Source: Anaerolineae bacterium (GTDB taxonomy: Bacteria > Chloroflexota > Anaerolineae > Aggregatilineales > UBA2796). Taken from it: 11,001 nt of DNA. Within the stretch, counting starts at the first letter, position 1. Each line of letters starts with the position of its first letter. The notes beneath the pieces are model-generated. The model had not been told where the DNA came from and did no database searches. It worked only from the letters and a program-made list of their open reading frames with translations. Location: positions 1 through 11,001 of the forward strand of contig JADZBY010000159.1 in NCBI GenBank assembly GCA_020851855.1, read 5' to 3'. Positions 6,285-11,001 of the stretch are shown here, piece by piece. The position numbers and the translations under genes are program-made.

Positions 6285-7973
6285 ATGAGAACCTCGCGTC
6301 GTTTAGTAGGACTCGCCCTCGTGTTGGTCCTGGCGCTGACGCTCTTCGGCGTCGCCGCGCCCGCGACCGCACAGGACCCCAAAGTCCTCGTTATCGGCTG
6401 GGAGCAAGAGCCGGAGTTGCTCTCGCCCCGCGTCGACATGACCTTCGGCACCCTGCTCACGAATTTCTACGGGCGCGGCGTCTGGGACTGGTACGGCGAT
6501 TACACGATCTTCCCCATCATGGTCGAAGAAATCCCGACCTTCGACAACGGCCTGGTGAAGACGCTGGAGAACGGCAATACGCAGGTCACCTACACGCTCA
6601 AGGAAGGCATCAAGTGGTCGGACGGCGAACCCATCACCGCCGATGACCTGATGTTCTACCACGAGATGCAGATGAACCCGGCGGCCTTCACCTTCCAGCG
6701 CGGCTCGTACCCGGATGTGGTCGAGAGCGTCGAGAAGGTCGATGATCGGACCGTGGTCCTGACCTACAACCAGCCCTACCCGGACTTCCAGAGCAGCAAC
6801 ATCCTGTTCGGCGCGTGGGCGCTGCCCCAGCACCTCTTCGCCGACATGCTGGCCGCCGATGGCAACATCGACAACCACCCGTACTTCTCCGGAGAGGGCG
6901 TGGTCGGGTATGGCCCCTATGTGCTGAGCGAGTGGCGCGTGGGCGAGGGCATGACCTTTGATCGCAACGAGTACTGGGACGGCCAGGCCCCGGCCTTTGA
7001 CCAGGTGATCGTGCGCTTCATCGAAGACACGCAGCAGATGGTCAACGCCATGCGCGCGGGCGAGATCGACATCGCCTTCAACTTCCCCGATCCTCAGGTG
7101 GCCGACTACGAGAGCATCGAGGGCGTTGAGGTGTTCGGCACGCCCGGCGTGTACGGCGACGCGATCTGGATGAACCTGCGCCCGGATAAGACCCACCCGG
7201 CGCTGCTGGATGTGAATGTGCGCAAGGCGATTGTCCACGCCATCGACCGCGCCACGCTGGCCGAACAGCTCGTCGGCCCCGGCACGGAGCTTGCCAAGTC
7301 CTGGTTCTCGGCCAAGTTCCTGCCCGAAGACTTCCCGTTCCTGGAGTACGATCCCGATCTGGCCAAGCAGATGCTTGACGAAGCCGGCTGGGTCGACTCG
7401 AACGAAAACGGAACCCGCGACAAGGACGGCATGGAGCTGATCCTGCGCTGGTTCACCACCAACCGCCAGATTCGCATGGACTACCAGGTCGCCATCCAGG
7501 GTTACCTCGACGAAGTCGGCGTGGGCACGCAGCTTTACCCGGTCCCGTCGGGCCTGCTCTTCGCAGACTTCCTGGAGCGCGGCATCCTGGACACCGGCGA
7601 CTTCGACATGGCGCTCTTCGCGCTGAGCACGGATGCGCTCTCGCCCGCTGCCAACGCGCCGGACTGGTTTGGCTGCGAGGGCATCCCGTCCGCCGAGAAT
7701 CCGAACGGCAACAACGGCTGGGGCTTCTGCGATCCGCGCTTTGACGAGCTGGACCTGCTGGTGCTCTCGACGGTCGATCCGGAAGAGCGGCTGGCGCTGG
7801 CCCAGGAAGAGTACCAGCACTTCTTTGACGGCCAGTTCTGGCACGGGCTGTACCTGCGCCCGACGTGGTACGCGGTCGCGGCAGACCGGGTCACCATCCC
7901 GGATAAGAACCTGATCGGCACATACGTGGCGAACTACTTCGCCAACGTCGAGTTCTTCACGCCTGCGAACTGA
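6285..7973 (+). CDS. ABC transporter substrate-binding protein, family 5 (peptide/nickel/oligosaccharide type)
   Basis: This 562-residue exported binding protein belongs to the OppA/DppA/NikA class (SBP_bac_5) and supplies ligand to the two permeases that follow. It starts with a signal peptide (MRTSRR, hydrophobic core, PATA-Q; likely cleavage after Ala29) with no lipobox Cys. The family signature is visible as YTLKEGIKWSDGEPITADDL (103-122), followed by VGYGPYVLSEW (207-217), an AMRAGEIDIAF block (265-275) and VRKAIVHAIDR (322-332). DSNENGTRD (371-379) resembles a calcium-binding loop. Cys464 and Cys482 are the only mature cysteines and may form a disulfide. Length is typical. Members bind dipeptides, oligopeptides, nickel, heme or oligosaccharides, and the ligand cannot be told here. 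Confidence 0.94.
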   Translation: MRTSRRLVGLALVLVLALTLFGVAAPATAQDPKVLVIGWEQEPELLSPRVDMTFGTLLTNFYGRGVWDWYGDYTIFPIMVEEIPTFDNGLVKTLENGNTQVTYTLKEGIKWSDGEPITADDLMFYHEMQMNPAAFTFQRGSYPDVVESVEKVDDRTVVLTYNQPYPDFQSSNILFGAWALPQHLFADMLAADGNIDNHPYFSGEGVVGYGPYVLSEWRVGEGMTFDRNEYWDGQAPAFDQVIVRFIEDTQQMVNAMRAGEIDIAFNFPDPQVADYESIEGVEVFGTPGVYGDAIWMNLRPDKTHPALLDVNVRKAIVHAIDRATLAEQLVGPGTELAKSWFSAKFLPEDFPFLEYDPDLAKQMLDEAGWVDSNENGTRDKDGMELILRWFTTNRQIRMDYQVAIQGYLDEVGVGTQLYPVPSGLLFADFLERGILDTGDFDMALFALSTDALSPAANAPDWFGCEGIPSAENPNGNNGWGFCDPRFDELDLLVLSTVDPEERLALAQEEYQHFFDGQFWHGLYLRPTWYAVAADRVTIPDKNLIGTYVANYFANVEFFTPAN

Positions 7974-8000
7974 GGCATAGCGTCGCCGCGTGAAGGTTGT

Positions 8001-8026
8001 GGGGGGCGGCCACCTGGCCGCCCCTC
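8001..8026 (+). terminator. GC-rich hairpin after the family 5 binding-protein gene
   Basis: GGGGCGGCCA (8003-8012) pairs perfectly with TGGCCGCCCC (8015-8024) around a nominal 2-nt loop, extendable by a G-U and a G-C pair outward. It begins 27 nt after the stop and is followed by a T-rich but interrupted tract (8025-8050). It may cause partial termination or protect the upstream mRNA. It makes the in-frame GTG at 7990 an unlikely start for the next gene. Confidence 0.6.
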
Positions 8027-8054
8027 ATTCCCTGATCTGTTCGTTATTCTTACT

Positions 8055-8058
8055 GAGG
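8055..8058 (+). promoter_or_regulatory. Ribosome binding site fixing the DppB-type permease start
   Basis: GAGG lies 9 nt before ATG 8068 but directly abuts ATG 8059, so it favours the later start. Confidence 0.6.
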
Positions 8059-8067
8059 ATGCGCGCG

Positions 8068-9102
8068 ATGGGCCGATATATTCTGCGGCGAACCCTACAG
8101 GCGATACCCCTGCTGGCAATCATCGCCGTCATCGTTTTTTTCTTGCTCAAGCTGACCGGCGATCCCCTGAGCATCATGGCCCAGGACCCGCGCGTCCGAG
8201 AGCGCGACCGCGCCCTGTTGCGCGCCAAATTCGGCCTTGACGAGCCGGTGTTCCCGCACCAGTTCGTCACGTGGCTCATCGGCGACGACTGGCGGCTGCG
8301 CGACTCGGATGGCGACGGCGTCGTCGATAAGCCGGGCGGGCTGCGGGGTATCCTGCGCCTGGACTTCGGCAACTCGTTCCAGTACCAGAAGCCGGTGCTG
8401 GAAGTGGTGGGCACGTACCTGCCCAACACGCTGCTCCTGGGGTTTACCGCCTTCACGGTGACGATACTCGTCTCGCTGGGAATCGGAATCTGGGCGGCGC
8501 TCAGGCCGTATTCCACCTTTGACAACGTGTTCACCACCCTCGCGTTCATCACCTATTCCTTCCCGATCTTCCTGATCGCGCTGCTATTGGTGCAGGTCTT
8601 CGCCGTCTGGTTCAAAGAATGGGGGCTGCCCTACCTGCCCGTGCAGGGCATGTACAGCGCACGCGGTGGCCGCACAGTAGCCGATCTGGCGTGGCATCTT
8701 GTCTTGCCGGTGACTAGCCTGGCCCTGATCCAGATTGCCGGGTACAGCCGCTACATTCGCGCCAGTATGCTGGAAGTGGTGAACTCGGACTACGTGCGCA
8801 CGGCGCGTTCCAAAGGCTTGCCGGAGCGCCGCGTGGTGCTCATCCATGCCCTGAAGAACGCCTCGCTGCCCATCGTCACGCTCATCGGCCTGGACATCCC
8901 GTTCATCCTGAGCGGCGCGGTGGTTACCGAGCGCATTTTCGGCTGGCCGGGCATGGGGCAGCTGTTCATCGGCAGTCTGGACGTATCCGACGCGCCGGTC
9001 CTGATCTTCTTCGTGCTCATGACGGCGGTTGCCGTCGTCTTTTTCCAGCTGGTGACCGACGTCCTGTATGCCGTCCTGGACCCACGGGTCCGCTATAGCT
9101 GA
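8068..9102 (+). CDS. DppB-type ABC transporter permease (BPD_transp_1)
   Basis: This 344-residue membrane subunit of a peptide/nickel-type importer pairs with the DppC-type protein downstream. The start MGRYILRR is typical for the family and is followed at once by helix 1 (about 10-28). A long external loop (about 30-108) separates it from the remaining helices. The EAA-type cytoplasmic loop is at about 241-268 (YVRTARSKGL...HALKNASLP). The C-terminus YAVLDPRVRYS is standard. The external loop carries DSDGDGVVD (79-87), an excellent match to the DxDxDGxxD calcium-binding consensus, which classical DppB proteins lack. ATG 8068 is preferred over ATG 8059 and GTG 7990 because of ribosome-site spacing and because 7990 would translate through the hairpin. 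Confidence 0.93.
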   Translation: MGRYILRRTLQAIPLLAIIAVIVFFLLKLTGDPLSIMAQDPRVRERDRALLRAKFGLDEPVFPHQFVTWLIGDDWRLRDSDGDGVVDKPGGLRGILRLDFGNSFQYQKPVLEVVGTYLPNTLLLGFTAFTVTILVSLGIGIWAALRPYSTFDNVFTTLAFITYSFPIFLIALLLVQVFAVWFKEWGLPYLPVQGMYSARGGRTVADLAWHLVLPVTSLALIQIAGYSRYIRASMLEVVNSDYVRTARSKGLPERRVVLIHALKNASLPIVTLIGLDIPFILSGAVVTERIFGWPGMGQLFIGSLDVSDAPVLIFFVLMTAVAVVFFQLVTDVLYAVLDPRVRYS

Positions 9103-9104
9103 GC

Positions 9105-9109
9105 GAGGG
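9105..9109 (+). promoter_or_regulatory. Ribosome binding site of the DppC-type permease
   Basis: GAGGG stands 6 nt before ATG 9116 and supports it over the in-frame upstream ATG at 9068, which would overlap the DppB-type gene by 35 bp. Confidence 0.65.
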
Positions 9110-9115
9110 CGCACC

Positions 9116-10072
9116 ATGGCCGATACTGCAATTACCTCGAAGGCGGCGGGCGGCGTGCTCAGCCTCAGCGACGAGAAAGTGCGCCCGGAGTCGCTGTGGC
9201 GGATGGCGGCGCGGCGTTTCCTGCGCCACCGCATGGCCGTCATCGGCTCGTTGATATTGCTCATGGTCGTGCTGTTCGTCACGGTCGGCGCGACGTTTTA
9301 CAGCGAAGACTACGCCAACAAGGTGAACGTCGTCGAGAAGTTCCAGCCGCCCAGCAGCGCGCACCCATTGGGCACGGATCAGGTCGGGCGGGATATTCTG
9401 GCGCGCGTGATTTACGGCGGGCAGATCTCGCTCATGATCGGCATTTTGTCGGTGACGATTGCCATCCTGCTCGGCACGGTCGTGGGGCTGCTGGCGGGCT
9501 TCTTTCGCGGCTGGTTCGACACCGTCTCTATGCGCTTTGTCGAGGCGCTTCTGTCCATCCCGACGCTGATCCTGCTCTTGCTGCTCTCGCGCGCGCTCGC
9601 TGGCTCGACGGCGACGATCAACGTCCTGGGGCGGCAATTGAGCGCCAGCGTCATCGCCATCGTGGCCATCATCGGCTTCACCAGCTGGATGGGGTTGTCG
9701 CGGCTGGTGCGCTCGCTCGTGCTGACGCTCAAAGAGCAGGATTTTGTGCTTTCGGCGCGGGCGCTCGGCGCGCGCAGCTCGCGCATCATCCTGGTGCACA
9801 TCCTGCCCAACTGCATCGCGGTGATCGTCGTGTCTGCCACGCTGGGCGTGGGCAACGCGATCATCACCGAGGCGTACCTGAGCTTCCTGGGCTTTGGCGT
9901 GATGCCGCCAACCGCGACCTGGGGCAACATCTTGCAGCGTGCGCAGGACGTATTGCAGCGCGCGTGGTGGATGTGGATGGCTCCCGGCGCGCTGATCGTG
10001 GCCACGGTGCTGGCTATCAACTTCATCGGGGATGGCCTGCGCGACGCGCTCGACCCGAAGATGAAGATGTGA
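9116..10072 (+). CDS. DppC-type ABC transporter permease
   Basis: This 318-residue second membrane subunit of the peptide/nickel-type importer begins with a cytoplasmic N-terminus of about 40 residues (an OppC_N-like region with RRFLRHRMAVIG before helix 1). It then has the highly conserved HPLGTDQVGRDILARVIYGG (83-102), helices from about 104 onward, and the EAA-type loop near 208-232 (DFVLSARALGA...HILPN). It ends with the standard GDGLRDALDPK. The protein is complete at typical length. It lies 13 bp after the DppB-type gene and is clearly in the same operon. No DppD or DppF ATPase gene follows; the next gene is on the opposite strand. Confidence 0.94.
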   Translation: MADTAITSKAAGGVLSLSDEKVRPESLWRMAARRFLRHRMAVIGSLILLMVVLFVTVGATFYSEDYANKVNVVEKFQPPSSAHPLGTDQVGRDILARVIYGGQISLMIGILSVTIAILLGTVVGLLAGFFRGWFDTVSMRFVEALLSIPTLILLLLLSRALAGSTATINVLGRQLSASVIAIVAIIGFTSWMGLSRLVRSLVLTLKEQDFVLSARALGARSSRIILVHILPNCIAVIVVSATLGVGNAIITEAYLSFLGFGVMPPTATWGNILQRAQDVLQRAWWMWMAPGALIVATVLAINFIGDGLRDALDPKMKM

Positions 10073-10078
10073 GAAGCG

Positions 10079-10167
10079 CCTCACCCCCGGCCCCTGTCCG
10101 CGTCGTCTGCTGCGCCGTTTCCCCCCTCTACGCGGTGCGCCGCGTGGAGAGGGGGCAGGGGGTGAGG
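10079..10167. repeat. Palindromic intergenic repeat (CCTCACCCCC...GGGGGTGAGG)
   Basis: Outer arms 10079-10094 and 10152-10167 pair at 15 of 16 positions. An inner hairpin pairs 10122-10129 with 10148-10155 and 10130-10135 with 10140-10145 around a TGCG loop, with a 2-nt GG bulge. The right-hand CCCCC/GGGGG run can serve either stem. I recall elements of this form as dispersed palindromes in many GC-rich genomes, including Chloroflexota. It starts 6 bp after the dppC-type stop and ends 5 bp from the convergent gene's stop, so it may also act as a two-way transcription end. The left arm holds about 27 extra bases not mirrored on the right. Confidence 0.6.
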
Positions 10168-10172
10168 GTTCC

Positions 10173-11001
10173 TTATGGGACCTGGTCTATCGGCGCGAGC
10201 AGCCGCGCCGGGCTGCTCTTGAGAAGCGCCGGACCTGCCGTGCCGATGTTGTAACCATCCAGCGCGGCAAGCAGAATCTCCCCGACCGGGCGCAGCGTAT
10301 GACTCTCTGTGTCGTAGCGCGCCACGACCACGTTCTCCAGCGGCGCGGACCGCACCGCCGCCCACCGGCTGCCCATGATCTCCGTCTCGGCAAGGCACGG
10401 CCCAGCAGACGCTTCGCCGTAGCGTGCGTTGCACGTGCCCGGCTCGGTCTGGTACTGGTCCGGCAGCGCGCCCACTTTGAGGATGTCGAGTGTGGCGTCG
10501 CCGCCGCGCGCCCAGATGGCCTGCTGCGCCTCGTGCAGGATGACGTCCGAGGCGTTCAGAAAGCGGGCGGCGGGCCAATCCGGCTCGGTGACGACGATGA
10601 GATGCAGTGGACGCCCGAACAGGCCGCGCCGGTCGAGAATGGCCGCGCTCAGGTGCTCGATCTCGGCCCGCGACGCGGCGGCGAAGTCACGGTACGCGAC
10701 GGTCAGGGCCAGTCCGGGGCCGATGAGCAGCGCCGCACACAGGACCGCGCCGAGCACGTGGCCCGGCAGCGCCCACCCCAGCCGCGCCGCGAGCGCCGCC
10801 AGCCCTTCGGACAGTGCGAAGAGGGCGACACAGCTTAACAGCGCGATGCCCGCCGCCTGCCCGAACTGGATGCGGTCGAGGTACTCGTCGGTGATGCTCG
10901 CGCTGCCGACCGCCGCCAACCCACTCAGGCCGATCATCAACAGCGCCAGCCCGGCGAACCGTGCGTAACGGAGCAGGCGCGGTGCGGTGAGGTCCGACGC
11001 C
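10173..11001 (-). CDS. Membrane protein of unknown function (5' truncated)
   Basis: The frame is open to the window edge, so the N-terminus lies outside. The TTG at 10940 is only an internal codon. The 275 visible residues show three hydrophobic helices (about 15-34, 47-68 and 79-101) followed by a soluble domain of about 170 residues that is probably extracytoplasmic. This domain includes RPLHLIVVTEPDWPAARFLNASDVILHEA and a Cys pair about 15 residues apart (GTCNARYG...GPCL). It ends in LLAPIDQVP. The arrangement, a multi-helix protein with a C-terminal exported tail, recalls PMT-like glycosyltransferase-type membrane proteins seen in Chloroflexota. That is a weak impression only, as the catalytic N-terminal part is not visible. 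It is convergent with the peptide-type operon and need not be related to it. Confidence 0.75.
   Translation of the reverse strand, partial: ASDLTAPRLLRYARFAGLALLMIGLSGLAAVGSASITDEYLDRIQFGQAAGIALLSCVALFALSEGLAALAARLGWALPGHVLGAVLCAALLIGPGLALTVAYRDFAAASRAEIEHLSAAILDRRGLFGRPLHLIVVTEPDWPAARFLNASDVILHEAQQAIWARGGDATLDILKVGALPDQYQTEPGTCNARYGEASAGPCLAETEIMGSRWAAVRSAPLENVVVARYDTESHTLRPVGEILLAALDGYNIGTAGPALLKSSPARLLAPIDQVP

Noticed and set aside
6303..7844. A 513-codon open frame antisense to the family 5 binding protein
   Set aside because: It mirrors the codon pattern of a GC-rich gene, its translation is rich in His, Arg, Val and Asp with no recognisable domain, and the + strand protein is unmistakable.
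7990..8067. Upstream GTG start for the DppB-type permease
   Set aside because: It would translate through a 10-bp perfect hairpin and add an atypical leader before the usual MGRYILRR start, while ATG 8068 has a well-spaced GAGG.

Overview
The window is GC-rich and carries seven complete protein genes plus two genes cut by its edges. The style of the genes suggests a Chloroflexota (Anaerolineae-like) bacterium. Reasons are the alanine/leucine-rich signal peptides ending in AxA-Q, the ccmA-ccmB pair preceded by a membrane-anchored protein with a Pro/Thr linker, the DxDGDGxxD insertion in a DppB-type permease, and the palindromic CCTCACCCCC...GGGGGTGAGG intergenic repeat. This placement is inference from memory of such genomes; no rRNA or marker gene is present.

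Layout. (1) 1-1814, + strand: the end of a membrane-anchored protein, then ccmA and ccmB, the ATPase and membrane subunit of the exporter used in System I cytochrome c maturation. The first two genes overlap by 4 bp (GTGA). (2) 1815-1979: a convergent intergenic stretch with three consecutive hairpins. (3) 1980-5820, - strand: a carbohydrate-type ABC importer in the order binding protein, double-domain ATPase, permease. (4) 5821-6284: a 464-bp divergent control region with a good promoter for the sugar operon, a candidate promoter for the other operon, and several clean inverted repeats that look like regulator sites. (5) 6285-10072, + strand: a peptide/nickel-type (family 5) binding protein and its two permeases, with no ATPase genes following. 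(6) 10079-10167: a palindromic repeat between convergent genes. (7) 10173-11001, - strand: the C-terminal part of an unrecognised membrane protein with an extracytoplasmic-looking tail.

How the genes work together. Each importer has a secreted binding protein that captures the ligand. In both operons a GC-rich hairpin sits directly after the binding-protein gene and before the membrane parts, a layout that usually gives more binding protein than transporter. The sugar importer is complete. The peptide-type importer needs ATPases encoded elsewhere. The two operons share one divergent regulatory region, so coordinated or mutually exclusive control is plausible.

Overall the gene content is ordinary transport and cytochrome-maturation machinery. 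I see no new enzymatic or defence system. The parts most worth a second look are the operator-like dyads at 5879-6202, the calcium-loop-like insertion in the permease, the missing ATPases and the palindromic repeat.
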